A stretch of 64,000 nucleotides of DNA. It comes from Dichotomocladium elegans (lineage: Eukaryota > Mucoromycota > Mucoromycetes > Mucorales > Lichtheimiaceae). Below are positions 12,011-24,300 of the stretch, in pieces. The notes beneath the pieces were generated by a model. It was not told the DNA's origin and made no database searches. It worked only from the letters and a program-made list of their open reading frames with translations. A program made the position numbers and the translations under genes. Each line of letters starts with the position of its first letter. Position 1 is the stretch's first letter. The DNA lies in NCBI GenBank assembly GCA_025716815.1, contig JAIXMN010000004.1, positions 124,001-188,000 on the forward strand, in the 5' to 3' direction.

Positions 12011-13105
12011 TTAGAAGGTCAATTCCTAGCATGTAACAAAATAGCTCTCCTTATCACTCACCAGTGACCTGCTCGAATAGGATTTCTTAAGTGTCAGTTG
12101 CGGTTGTTGTTGGGACGACGAATTAGGCTGCGGTGTAAAAGCTCCGTAGCCCGTTGAATACGAAGATGAGCAATAGTGCGCCCTTTCCGAAGTGACCGAA
12201 TCTATTCCACAGACAACTTGGGCGTCAACGCTTTTCCCACCAAAAAACAATTGCATTTTTACTTACGAATAGAGCGATCGTCAGATAATAGCATCGACTG
12301 ATATTGCTGCTGCGATTGCGATTGCTGTAGTTGCTGTTGCTGTGATAAGGACTGCTCATCCATAAACATGGATTTCTGTTGTGATACAGGCCTATTAATG
12401 GGAAATGGACGTTATGATGCGGTTAAATACGAGGACCGAAATATGTTAGGGGATGATGATGAAACGTACACAGTAAACGGTGTCAATACATCAGATTTTT
12501 GGCTCATTTTTATGGATAGCTGTCAAACCGTACGTAACATGCATGTAAGTATGGGGTTGCCGCCCACAGGGATGGTCATGATAATCCAAGGGAGTGATGA
12601 GATTTACCTTGACGGTGGAATTGAATTTACAATGGTCTAGGAGGTATCGGCGCGTGGTCATGCCCGAATCAGCATATTCGGACAGGTTGATCGTCAAACT
12701 GCCTATGGAGTGTGTTTCTTTGCCCCCACTCAGGTCTTGTAGGATTTCAATTTTCAGTTCGCAAGCGCCCAAGACATGTTGCTTGTTGATAACAAGTTGG
12801 GCCGTGTTGTAGATGGGGTGATTCCAGAAAACGGAATGGTCTGTAATGGGAGCTCTAAATAAACGATAAAGTCCACCGTTATATAAGGCAAACACTCGCG
12901 TACGTGCCTGTGTACGTGCTCACACGTCTTCTTGTTTGACTAAATACCTTTCGGTTATGCCGCTAGCCTGAGAGGCATTTTTTAAGCGCCATTTCGCATA
13001 ATATAAGCCGCTCACCAGAGGAACATTTGCAAGATCCCGTATTAATATGCAAATCTCGAAGTTGACTTTACGATGTTTTGAGATAAACAAGTTTAAGAGT
13101 GGCAT
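12011..13105 (-). CDS. NT-type C2 domain protein (EEIG1/EHBP1 N-terminal C2 family)
   Basis: Six exons (13105-12948, 12854-12608, 12519-12431, 12391-12267, 12201-12062, 12025-12011) join in frame to 257 residues. The first 150 residues match the N-terminal C2 domain of EEIG1/FAM102 and EHBP1 proteins and their fungal relatives: KVNFEICILIRDLANVPLVS, LYYAKWRLKN, APITDHSVFWNHP, GACELKIEILQDLSGGKE, IGSLTINLSEYA, TTRRYLLDHCKFNSTVKL. C2 domains of this type bind membranes or partner proteins. The rest is Ser/Gln-rich, with a poly-Gln stretch, and looks disordered. The model needs a very short 39-nt intron (12430-12392) and a last coding exon of only 15 nt; both are canonical GT-AG but are the least certain parts. 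Confidence 0.8.
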
Positions 13106-15428
13106 CGTAGGCTTTTAGTAGGTTTAGCCGGTCTAATGGTCAGGGTATGGTAAATGTATGTCTGAATGCGGGTGTATGGAGAGAGAAGTGAAGGTATGTG
13201 GAAGAGAAAGAGAAAATTGATACTGCGTGGGTAAACTGGGAGAGGAGATAAAGGGCGAATTTTGTCCTGTCAAATGAAATCCATTGCTGTAGGTAAATTT
13301 GGATACAAGGCAAAACTAAGATTGGCGTGCACCCTATTGCTAAGCCCAATTCGATCCCCAAGACCCCTCCCGCTCAATACCGTGGAATAGCTACACACAC
13401 GGTCATCTCTCGCCTCTGAAACAGACATATCCAATTCAATTCCTTGCTGGAATAATGTGTATATCTAATCGTTTATATACATGTTACAGTGGTGTGCTGC
13501 GCAATGGAATATCATTTGATAAGAATAAGATTGCTGGTATCTTTTTTGATAGAATACGTAAATTGGGGAATCTTTAGCTCCTATTGCCACACATACCCTA
13601 TTAGAAAATGTTCATCGGATGAACCTTTTTCTCAGCCCCATCAGCCCCTTGTCCCCCATACCCATTTGTTCTTTCCAGCTGAAATGTAACTGAGCCACCT
13701 CATCTTACTATAAAGGAATTATTGTCAGCTATATTGAGCAAAGCCTATTCCTTGAATATTTCCTCCTAGCACACCACTCCTTTACACTCCTGGGTGCCAA
13801 TAGCATAAATAAAACAAAATCAAAGTTTATTGATTATCTTTAATAAATAATAAATTTTTGATGTTCATGAAACGGCGTGCCAAATTTCTCGGGTCAATTC
13901 GACCATATGTAAGGCTCGATACACTGTCACTTGATCCTTGGAACGTTTGGTCACATCGTTCAGAATATCTGGGCAATCCAATTGGCATACAGTTTTGGAC
14001 ACTACTCGTGGGAGCATATCGCCCATTTTACTAGCCTGTCTTCTCTTCTACATACCTTTCCCCCACTCTTGATGTGACATACCGGTTCAGTTTGCGCCAT
14101 TTCCCCCAAATGATTTATTTCTTAAAAATAGATTTTGTATTCGAGATAAAATAATGGCATAAACTTCTGTGAAGTTGTAGTAGCAGTACGTAAATGCATT
14201 GAAGCAGAAAACACTTCGTCAACGAAAATATTGATCTTTCTATATATTCTTTTCACGTACATTGACTTCCACAGTGTTAGTCAGGTATGCGCTGGCATTA
14301 ACCTACACATAACATAGTGGTAGAGGAGTAGGTAAACATAGCGGACAGATGCGCGTGGCAACAGCGTCTTTCGCAGAACAAATAGGGCTGCACGGCAACT
14401 GAACCTTGGAGGGGCGAGAGCAGGCAGAGCGGACGCAACGGGAGCGTCAATAGCAGGTCCACCACCGGGCCATTGACAAGAAAAAAGAGAAACCCTAGAG
14501 TGAGAGCAGCACCCAAAAGCAACGGCTACTTGGCCTCAGAAAAAAGGGATTGTCATATCACAGCGCAGGCCGGGAATCCAGTATCCATTGCACTCCCCTC
14601 CATTGACCTTTGGGTACCTGTAAGATAGAACAATCTATAGGTAACAACGAGTTCCAGTCACAAGTAAAAAGCAATCACAATATCATATAGTTGCATATTG
14701 GAAAAAGGCTTGGAAGAGAGACTAAAAATTGGAGAAATATTCTCCATTATTATAGGAAATCGATCTGGAATAGGGGGCGATAAATCAACTTGATAAGTTT
14801 TATTAATCTTAAACAGATTTGGGGAAGCGCAAGACATTTTATTTTCTTAGTCTTCATACATCGAGTGAAGCTTTATTCTGTTTGTACACCATACTCTATC
14901 TGACAATCATTTCTCTTCAAACAATATCACTACTTGCTACCTTAGAAAATGTCATGACAGAGGTTTTTTCTATACGTCGCCATTCTTTGTTTTTATCTTT
15001 ACTTTTTGATGGACAGTGGATTTTGTGATTATGTTATATATTGCAGCATGAAAACAAACCTGATGGCGTTTTTAAATAAAATAGAATCAGGGATCGCTCG
15101 CTCATTCTAAACCACAGCAGAGGTCCTTCTTTGGATCACACTATGCTTCGTTTCATGTTAACAATGGGAACAGACAAATCACAACAGAAGCGCAGCCAAT
15201 TGGACAGTTGATATCAACTATGACGTTCTGCCGTCTAAATCGAGCCTTTCTTCATGTCAAGTCGCATATCCTTTCTTATATATCAACGAAGCATCATTTT
15301 AGATATTGGAGGTACCTCAACTTTCTGCTACAGTTGAACCGTAAGTTATTCTAACACAAGGGATGATGCACATCAAGAATAACACTCTTATGCTCCTCCT
15401 ATAATGTTAAAGACAAGAACAAAGACAG

Positions 15429-15770
15429 TGATAGAACTGGAAGCTTCCTAGCCACGGAGCGCTATTCAGTATAGCATAGAACTCTTGCGACCACCAGTCA
15501 TGGAAAGAATGAGGATCGGTAAATATAACCTTAAGCAAAGAGGCTGAAGATGGGCGATACCTTGTCTTGATGAATAACGTACGGCATAATCAACGTCGAT
15601 ATCCTTTGCAATGCATCTAATGACGACGCAACTAATTCATAAGGCTGAGGATATCTCCAGTATGTAAAAAAAAACTCGCCGTTAATATTGAGGGTACGGG
15701 TCATTCCGTGGGTAAAAAGAAAAAGAAGATTTACTTGGGAAGACATAGTGGTTAAGAAACAACCCACCAT
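15429..15770 (-). other. Exon-like coding island, unrecognised
   Basis: The minus strand reads ELVASSLDALQRISTLIMPY and then VIHQDK up to a GT, and a second frame some 30 nt further on reads VIFTDPHSFHDWWSQEFYAI and LNSAPWLGSFQ. Both stretches look protein-like and would join naturally as HQDK-VIFTD, but the apparent intron would be only about 31 nt. A small unannotated gene, a frameshifted relic or chance are all possible. I do not recognise a family. Confidence 0.25.
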
Positions 15771-16373
15771 GTTCCACCCACACCCACACTAAGGATAAGC
15801 TATTTTAAAAAAAACACTAAAACAAAAGGCAGCAACGTAAAAAATTCCGTTGGGCTGCTGTTCCGTCATTAGTAAAGCTACAAAGACCTATCTCCTATAT
15901 AATCGCTTAGCAGTCGCCTAACGTCTGTGCTATAGTATGTAGTTGGCCGGCAGCAGTGTAAAGCGGCCAGCACGCTACGGCGCTTCTTCTTGATACGTTG
16001 TGTGGATGAGAAGAAGGGAAAGGCAGACGGAAACATGGAAGAGTTTTTGGAGAAGAAAAAAAGGAAACAGAAGAGGGAAGGAGTGCCAAGGACTGTAATT
16101 TTTTCTCTCTTCTTTTCTTTCACACTTTTGCGCCTTCCACACCTCTCGCATGCGGTATCCGAATTCAACCTATCATGTCCGCTATTGTCATGCATCCGAC
16201 TTGCTAAAGAACTGTCGTGATCCTCCCTTCGCGACACTATCTTGACATCTATCAGCTCCATGCAAAATGGAGCGCAGGAATGGAACATACCCGTCCATTA
16301 TTTAGCTGTAATAAACACGGATCCCATAGAACCCAAAATCTAGCATACTAACCTGATTTTCTCAATCTGTGTA

Positions 16374-16513
16374 GCTTCGGTCGTCTCGCCATGTCATACT
16401 CATCGGCCTCAGATTCATCAATTGCTGCTAGTCCAGAGATTCCGTCCACTCTGCCCGATCCAGCGCTCGTCCGCTTTAAAAACACATTGCACCTCGACTT
16501 TCATTACACATAA
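16374..16513 (+). other. Possible small exon after a textbook branch point
   Basis: A TACTAAC followed about 20 nt later by TGTGTAG at 16367-16373 is an ideal intron end. The sequence after it contains an ATG (16393) opening a 40-residue frame that starts MSYSSASDSSIAASPEIP and ends LHLDFHYT before TAA. An upstream short ATG frame could splice into it in another phase. Without a matching partner exon this remains only a candidate short gene or untranslated exon. Confidence 0.25.
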
Positions 16514-17995
16514 TAGCTAGGTGCCCCTTCTATCCTAAAACTGCCTTTCAGCTTCATCTATCATCCATTTGCCAGACTTATTCTTATCGGTCCACACGCT
16601 GTAAATCTCGTTCGCATATCCTTTGTTGATTAACTTGCTCTCTATTAAAATAATCGCGGCGGCAGAAAACCGGAGCAGAGCGAAAGAGCGGGAAGGGTGT
16701 CCAAGGACGACCTCTTATTTCATGGCTCACCATGTAAAGGTACGAATGGTCATTCTGCAACGGAACGCAGATGTGAGATTGCCATAAAATAACTTTGCAT
16801 AGAGCGATCATTACTAGATGGGAGCGAGTCTGGTCGGAATGCATGGAAAATCGACATATATAATTCCTCCAGCTGGCGCTTTGACTGCCACCACCCGTCT
16901 TTTCTTAGTGTGCTGACACTCGTCTCTTCTCTGCCCTCTCCTCTTCGTTTCGGTTTTTTACCAGGACTTCCTAGACTAACTCTTGGCCTCAACATATGGA
17001 AAAACGATAGTATTTCTTTTGATTAGCAGGTCTCAATTGATGATTGCGTTTCTTTTCTTTAAATCTTTCGGTATGAAGTTTAGTAAGGGGAATAAAGTCC
17101 TTTGCAATTCCGTAGGAGCCATCGCGTACACAATTGATGAGTTTTATCCAGCGACCGCTTAGGGAAAAAAGTGGAACTATATTAGATTCGAACGCATTGT
17201 TGTAAGATTCAGGTCAGTCAAGGGTTCGGCGATGCTTTGTTTTCGTCTTTGGACTGCTGTATGGAGGACCAAGTAGAAGAAGTTTGGACGACTGTATCGG
17301 GAATTGGAGTGGCTGGATATCCTGCGGATACTTTGAAGTTGTCCCGCTAGCTTCTCATCGTTTATAGCACCTTCCGGAATCAAGTTCATGCACCATGTCT
17401 TTGTGGTAATGTAAAGCCAATGGATGTGCACGGAGCATCTTCGCACATGAAAGTATATTTGTTACTAGTTAAATATTCAATCGTCGTTGGGAGCTTATTT
17501 GTCTGATGATTTCATCGCTTTTAAATATTTACGTTCGATCATGGGCTTATTTTTTCTCTCGAGAGCAATGGAACTTCTATTAATAAGAAACGACGGTACT
17601 GACAGGTTGCCGCAAAATTTTATATTTGAACAATATTTTACCTTGGTAGTTGATCCGGGCGTTAATCCAAGCCCTTCCGGTTTTCTGCTCTAAAACCAGT
17701 CAGGAAGAGAGAGGGGAGTAAATCAGAGCATCCAACACACTGCTTTGCAAATGTTTTCCATGAGCCGGGTTTCCCTTGTTCAAGCGAATAACATGAAGAA
17801 TAGAATAGTACATGTAACCTTTCTGGATAAGGATGAAGTGAATCTCCGAATCGTGCTAAGCTGGTGTCAGATTTTCCACACTTGCATAGAGCGCGGTTAT
17901 GAGCCGGAGTTTGCATAATGCCCCGCTTCGGAAAGCGAGAAACATACACACACACACTTTCTCTCTTTTTCCGACATAGAAAAAGAGCTTTCTGC

Positions 17996-19194
17996 ATGCT
18001 GCCATCTGCCATGTCCTCGACTTCGTCCAGTACTGGTGCTGGCGTTTCTGGGACATCCGCTGCCGCGGCGACAACGGGACTTCCTTCTTCTATACGAAAA
18101 CGCAGGCGATTCCTTTCCCATTTTCTCCACTATTTTGCTCTCGCGTACGAGTACATTTGTTCCATCTTCCATCAATCGAATCGGCGGGTTGGATTCGCCA
18201 ATAACGTTCCGAATACAATGGCAACCACTACGCCCAAACAGCAGCAGCAGCAGCAGCAGCAGCAACAGCGCCATCGAATTGCCGGCGTCCCGCGCAAAAC
18301 TGTTGCAGCAGCATTGCAATACTATAAGAGCAAAACTCTCGTTCTCGATCTCGACGAGACGCTTGTCCATTCGGTCCGCCTTGGATCCTTGGCCGCCCGC
18401 CAACAATCAAAAGTCAACACGTCAATCAAACGCAAAAAAATTGAAGTTCGGGATGACAAGCAAAATCTTTTATACGAAGTCTATAAGCGGCCTCATGTTG
18501 ATTTCTTTTTAAACACGGTATAGCATTATTATTGAATTACTACCACCAGGCACCCCCCCAGGGAATCTTAGGAGAGGCCTGTCTGTGGAGCTCCCTAAAC
18601 CAGCTGGTAGCGATCTTCATTTCATACTTTGCTATAGATAGGACAATGGTACAAGGTAGTCATCTTTACGGCATCCATGCCCGAATATGCCGACCCGGTA
18701 ATCGACTGGCTGGACCAGGATCGTAATGTTATCTCTCAACGGTATTTTAGACAGGTATGGAAAACAAAAAGACCGGAACAGAAGCTGGCCTAGGTGGGCA
18801 GCGTTCTCTCCGACTACCTTTAATAAAACAGAACCCAGGTGATGGCATGCGAGCTCACGAAGCGTGTATTGTATGAGAAAGTCATGCATAGTCCGCAATG
18901 ACAATTTCATCAAGGATATATCCCTGGCTGAACCTGACTTGGCTAAGGTATGCTTGGTAGACAACAGCGTTGCGGCGTTTGAACTTTTTAAAGGTGGGCA
19001 AAGCGATCTTTATGAGGGGAAGAAGATACCCTTAATTGATTGATTGGGATACAGAGAACGCCATCCCTTTGCCCGGCTGGATCTCAAATCCGAATGACGA
19101 GTGCTTGCTGGACTTATTACCACTCCTCGATGCATTACGTTTTACGGCAGATGTCCGAAGCATTCTTCGGTTGCGTCTTATGGAGATCTCCTAG
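17996..19194 (+). CDS. nem1: Nem1-type nuclear-envelope phosphatase (FCP1-like HAD family)
   Basis: Four exons (17996-18517, 18638-18754, 18882-18993, 19055-19194) join in frame to 296 residues. The catalytic HAD motif DLDETLVHS lies near residue 120, followed by [48 protein letters not shown] and [20 protein letters not shown], which are typical of Nem1 and human CTDNEP1. This phosphatase with its partner Spo7 activates the phosphatidate phosphatase Pah1 at the nuclear envelope and ER, and so controls lipid storage and nuclear shape. A hydrophobic stretch near residue 45 ([17 protein letters not shown]) is a likely membrane segment, and a poly-Gln run follows at about 82-91. I chose the ATG at 17996; 17918 and 18012 are alternatives. 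C-terminal exons are short but every junction is canonical and in phase. Confidence 0.9.
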
Positions 19195-20412
19195 CATATG
19201 CGCAGAAAACCGCTGCATATGGCGATACATCAGATGTTCGTCCGTACTACATACGAAAGCCGCTGCCTTCAAGAGACGGAATAGGCGCTCCAGATATTCT
19301 GAGGACTCAGAAGATCACCCCCTTAATCATATTTATTAGTATACCTCAAGCTCTTTTCTTTTGTTACAAATACATTTTATGGAATTTTATGAAACGTTAT
19401 ATAATACCATATCCTGGGGTCCTCTGTTTCTTTCCGTGAACAATGGCTGCCCGGAGGAGGGGCGCGCGCCTCAATTTTCATTTGATGGTGTCTGGTACAG
19501 AGATTGCTTCCAAGATTGGCATTGTCGTTGGTACCGCAACCGCTGGAGATGTCTGTCTCTTCCATGCTGCCTTCCACACAATTAGAGAGTCCCCATAAGG
19601 TGTTCAAGGGTTATGGTTAATTCTACATTCTAAAAATTATAGCCCTATTCTCTTCTTTGAGGATAAGTAAAGCGTCCATTGTCTCTACCTTTCTTAAAGA
19701 CGCTGCACATTACATTTTACAACGCCCTTGGCTGCGCTGAACTGGCATGTATCCCTAGCTGTTTGCTGCAGCGGATGGCCACGAAATCCTATACCCAAAG
19801 ATCAGCGTGGATAAATCTGAGATCTCGACTTGGATCAGTGTGCACGTCGTGCGGCTGCGCATGAGCCTTGTTTCTCTCTCACACCCGAACGTCTGTACTC
19901 ATTAGCATAGCAACAGGCTCAAGCTTACTGAAGATAGACTCGAGATCGTTAACATACATAGTCCATAGCTGAGAGTAGTCATAGTCATTCACATCATATA
20001 ACTACACGGATTGCTCATTTCGTCCATGTGGATGTGTATAGAAACGGATCCATCTACGTAACATTTGATTTGTGTTGACTTCTGGATCGGGTAGTGAGCG
20101 GCTTCAATTTTGTGATAATAAGCGGTGGATAGCGCTTGTCTGGACCGTATACACAGAATTCTGCGTTTTAATTTGGAGAGACAAAGGGGAAGAACCGCTT
20201 AAATATATGTATGTATGTATATATATATATATACGCGCATGTGTGCACTTGCTTTCAGCGTAATAGACTGTGCGTGATAGGTAGAGGAGAGGTAGTTCTT
20301 GATATGAGTGGGATAGAGGGAGGGAAATCCGTAGAAAAAAGTCCAGCATTTAGAGAACGGCATTTTGTGGTAAAGCGGAGTCAGGAGGCACAACCGAAAG
20401 CGAGGGCCTGAT
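19195..20412. other. Gap between nem1 and ncs1 (tail to tail)
   Basis: Only the 3' flanks of two convergent genes are expected here. A plus-strand open frame over 19101-19439 overlaps the nem1 terminus in another frame and is a shadow. A TA-rich run lies near 20205-20234. Confidence 0.45.
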
Positions 20413-21308
20413 TTATACCAATCCGTCATACAGATTCAAAGCTTGCACAATCGAAGGGTCCTTTCGAGATCCTTCTTTGAATTCCTCCATTGTCAGGCGA
20501 TCATCTTTGTCCTAAATCATGCAAGATGAATTAGACCCTGTGTCTGCCCCCCCCATTCGATTGAAACGAGATACTTTACCGTATCCATCAACGCGAAGAT
20601 CTTGTTTACCCGTTTCTCGGGCGTGTCCTCGTCCGCAGGCAGCTTCACCATGCTACCTACCATTTTGTAGATTGCATCCACAATTCGAAGCATTTCCTCT
20701 CTTGTAATATACCCGTCATTATCGATATCGTAAAGCTTAAAAACGGATTAGGAAAACTGGAAATAAGAAACCATGACCCGGAAATTAGCCTACCTGGAAC
20801 GCCCCTAAGTATTAAATGGGTTGAGTCAACGCTCTTTATAGTCCCTTTGATATCGGTGTCTCTTGTACACACTTACAGCGCAATTTATCTTCTACGTTGC
20901 CACGGCTTGTGATTGATAATGCACATATAAACTCTTTGAATTCAATCATGCCGTTCTTATCACCGTCGAACACGTTAAATACATAGTCGGCAAACCGGGA
21001 GGGATCGCCGAACGGGAAGAACTGCTTATATATCTTTTGAAACTCGGTTTTGCTCAGCTGTCCAGACGGGCAATCCTTGAGAAAACCTTTGTACCTTTTG
21101 CCATTGCGAGTATCAATGGTCTAGGTCTCGTATCATTCGTCATGTCCTGCTTACCATTGTTGAAGCTCTTTCTTGTCGACTGAAAAAAAAAATATAATTA
21201 ACATGGGCCACGAAAAAAGGCAACGACCGCAGCAGAGGTCTTACAGTATGTACTCCTCTGAAGTTCAGTTATTTGCTCCGGACTTAATTTGCTTTGTGCC
21301 TTTCCCAT
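20413..21308 (-). CDS. ncs1: Neuronal calcium sensor 1 / frequenin homologue
   Basis: Six exons (21308-21245, 21179-21155, 21094-20877, 20804-20794, 20735-20580, 20511-20413) give exactly 190 residues, the usual NCS-1 length. The protein begins [12 protein letters not shown], with Gly2 available for N-myristoylation. It carries the family signature [17 protein letters not shown], a degenerate first EF-hand, and three good calcium loops: [24 protein letters not shown] and [12 protein letters not shown]. It ends NLYDGLV. NCS-1 regulates phosphatidylinositol 4-kinase (yeast Frq1-Pik1) and calcium signalling at membranes. Two exons are unusually small: 25 nt (exon 2) and 11 nt (exon 4, encoding the WAFQ junction). 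Identity is beyond doubt because the whole chain aligns residue by residue with the animal protein. Confidence 0.96.
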
Positions 21309-24300
21309 GTTGCAAGAGCTAAACGTGGAAACTGTGAACAGCGATGGAAGAGAAAGGAAGAGAGAAAGAAAGTATCTGATTGCCTGGAGGGGCTCATAGC
21401 GGTGGTTTAAACTTTCAACCAACCACAGCCATGTCATATACCAAATCAAGATAGCTCACGTGCCTTTCTAGTGTGCCAACATGGTTCGTATGCGGCGGTC
21501 CTTGGCTTGCCCTTGGCTTTTGCAGAAATGAAGGGATCGGTTTGGCTTTGCTGTGTGGCTTTTTGCTTCTTGAACCAGGTAGTTAGCAAACGTAGACTGA
21601 AAAATATGCAGGTTGTCTTCTAGGCTCTCATGATCCATCCGACTCAGCGATTAAATAAATTATCCTTCCCCCCCGGGAGCTCCGGTTGAATCATTGAAAT
21701 TGTCTAAGCCTAAGATCGACGTTTCACTCAGGATAATGGCAGACTTAATAAACTATTCTATGTTGTGGAATCCCACAGATGCAGTGTACGTAGTAGGGAA
21801 TATATATCACGGTGTCGTTGGGCGCAGTTCTGCAATGCAAGTGCCGTAGTTGCTGGACGTATTTTGACTTCGTATACCTTTTTCTGGATAATTAGATGGT
21901 TCGTGTAGAGTGCTTAGTCTGATTTAGCAGTTTACCTCGTCCATACTTCTTTACCCAAATATTTGTTGTTGATAGTAAACAAATCAAAATTCGGATGCAG
22001 GTATCTTTGTTGTTACATAGCGTTATATGGCAAAAGTCGCCTTTTAGTCGTTAATGGTCCATGTAACTTTGGTTATTAAATAGCATTAGATAAAATTGAA
22101 GTCCAGCTCATGGGAACCCAAAATTCAAAAAAAAAAAAATAGTTCTCGGTTGCACCTCCCATACGTTTTCCGTATAAGTCACATCTTTGCATCCTACTCA
22201 TCGACGCAGACATAAATAGAGTCCTATTTCGCCTCTTTTGATTTCTTGTAACTTCGTGTAAGCACCATGGAGATTTTCAGAAGGGGGTCGTTTTAAGACC
22301 GTTTTTCGTCGCGCCATTGACTGCATTAGTGTGATCAACATGTGTCTTAAGAGGAGAGACCAACTGCATACAAATGCTGATGATGGGACATATTGTCTTC
22401 TTCAAAACCGACTTCCGAGAGATCTTGACCTCTCAGAGGGGGGGTGACGAGCTGATTCACGGATAAAATGATCGGACAGATTAACGAGTCGGGCGCCACT
22501 GTGAATGGGCAAGTAGTATGATGTACGGGCAAGATTGATACCCGTTGTTTAAATTTTGATACTCGATGGCCTGTCAATTTGGCTTCGACTAATAGTCGCT
22601 GTTTTGACCTTCAGATAGCTCGAGACTCGAAAATATACCCTGGTGTACTGTACAGAATTAACAAATAGGAGACTTTAGTAAGCGCCATGTAGGGTTCATG
22701 ATTGAGAATGACACCATATTATTGCATCCGAATATTGTTTTGCGAATCTCTGAAATGTAAGTACTACTTGGCAAATTGACCCAAAGGATATCCGCTTTGG
22801 TCAGTCCCAGTCGTTACATGGAATGATGCGTTGTAAGTCGTTCGCTTACAACTTGTGCGCAGTTGTATATTGTTACATAGGCGCTGCTGAGCATTCCGCT
22901 ATTGCAATCTCAGGACGAGCACTTTTCCTGTTGTGGTCCATGGGAATTGCCCGAAACCTGGTTGACGTCGGTTAGTATATCGTACCAGGCAGAAGCTCAT
23001 TGCCTCACACCATTCCACACTTGTGGTTTCTGTACATGATGTTATACAGGAGGGAAGCAGCAGCATCATTCTACTAGCTAATTGCCGTTAAGTTTCCACT
23101 CAATTGGATAAGGGATGGATGGGGTAAGAGCGGGCCGGTATGATATGATACGGCTCCGGAAGATTCCATTCCATTCATCTCAATAACCAATGTGAGGAGC
23201 AGCACCAGGATACTGAGTGAATATTCGTTGTTGTCATGGATAGAAGCCTTTTGGACACGGCGCTTTTCTGTGGCTGCCGAATTTCAAGGTTATTGTATTG
23301 TAACTATCCCGTGCAATTATAAACCGAAATCTCAACGGTCGTATGAAGGAGGATGGTAAGCTTACGTTCTGCAGCTTAATCGGCATCATCGGGTGGGTGA
23401 GGTTTTACACTTTGGTATAAAGGATATGCAGATGTCCGCGGTGTCAACAATGGATGCAATATCTCTTCTATTGACCCCACCGCTTTCCAGTGCATTGAGA
23501 TAGAATAAGGGACATACCGTGCAAATGCATAAGAAAGTACGTAATCGGACTGTCTGTTCGTCATGTTGATCTCTGTATCATGTGAACAAATGTCAGTCCC
23601 TCCTTCCCCCCCCCCAGTCGCGTGTGTCCGCCCAAGCACTTTTCCAAGTTTTCAGCCCAAAACTAAGCCCGGCTAGGTACAGCGAATTGGTACGCCCTAA
23701 ACCCTCGATTGAGCGTTCGTCAAACCTAAACGTGCACGACAATATTTCTTGGCCGGTTAGAGGCGGTTTGGGATAACCCGTCTTCAGCTATTCCTCTAAA
23801 CTTCGAAGATGTCTTGTGTGGCTCGGTTGGGCTTATCATCTGTTCTTTATGTGTGCGTGATTTTGATAAGCGTCTCAGGGCATCCATGGAAGCTGCAGGG
23901 CAAGCTGCAAAATATATAACTGAGCGTTCCTTCGGTCACATCCTGTAGTCACAGCCTTCCCTTGCAGCTGGAAGCGTACGTATTTTGAAAAGGTTTCTAC
24001 TCCTGCTCCCAAGAGGTTGTAAAGCATTCTAAATAAAACAATACCAAGGTGTGTCTTTTTGATTGCTGATTATAGGCCGACTTCCCGCGTAGCAACGTAA
24101 TCTTTTGACTTCCATACCTATCTCTGTATATACGAATAAAAACAAAAAAGAGTATGCAATTTTTTATTATGGATTGACAGAGACCCTTTTCAGTGTTCTA
24201 CATTATGGCGAAAGCGTTGAAGTGCATGAAGTCTGTACCTAAGAAATACATCGCAAGATATTCCACATCATTAATGCGCAGCGACCCGAGAACGGGCAAC

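Larger units (their letters stand above)
13106..17995. other. 4.9-kb gene-poor region
   Basis: No recognisable gene was found. Open frames are short and lack domains. The region is AT-rich in places (for example 13800-13860 and 14640-14830). Two exon-like islands are listed separately. Decayed transposon sequence or long regulatory DNA are both possible. Confidence 0.5.

Noticed and set aside
17918..17995. N-terminal extension of Nem1 beginning at 17918
   Set aside because: The extra residues come from a CACACA tract and pyrimidine leader; the ATG at 17996 gives a more natural start, though 17918 is not excluded.
19101..19439. Plus-strand open frame overlapping the end of nem1
   Set aside because: It overlaps the well-supported last exon in another frame and has no recognisable feature of its own.
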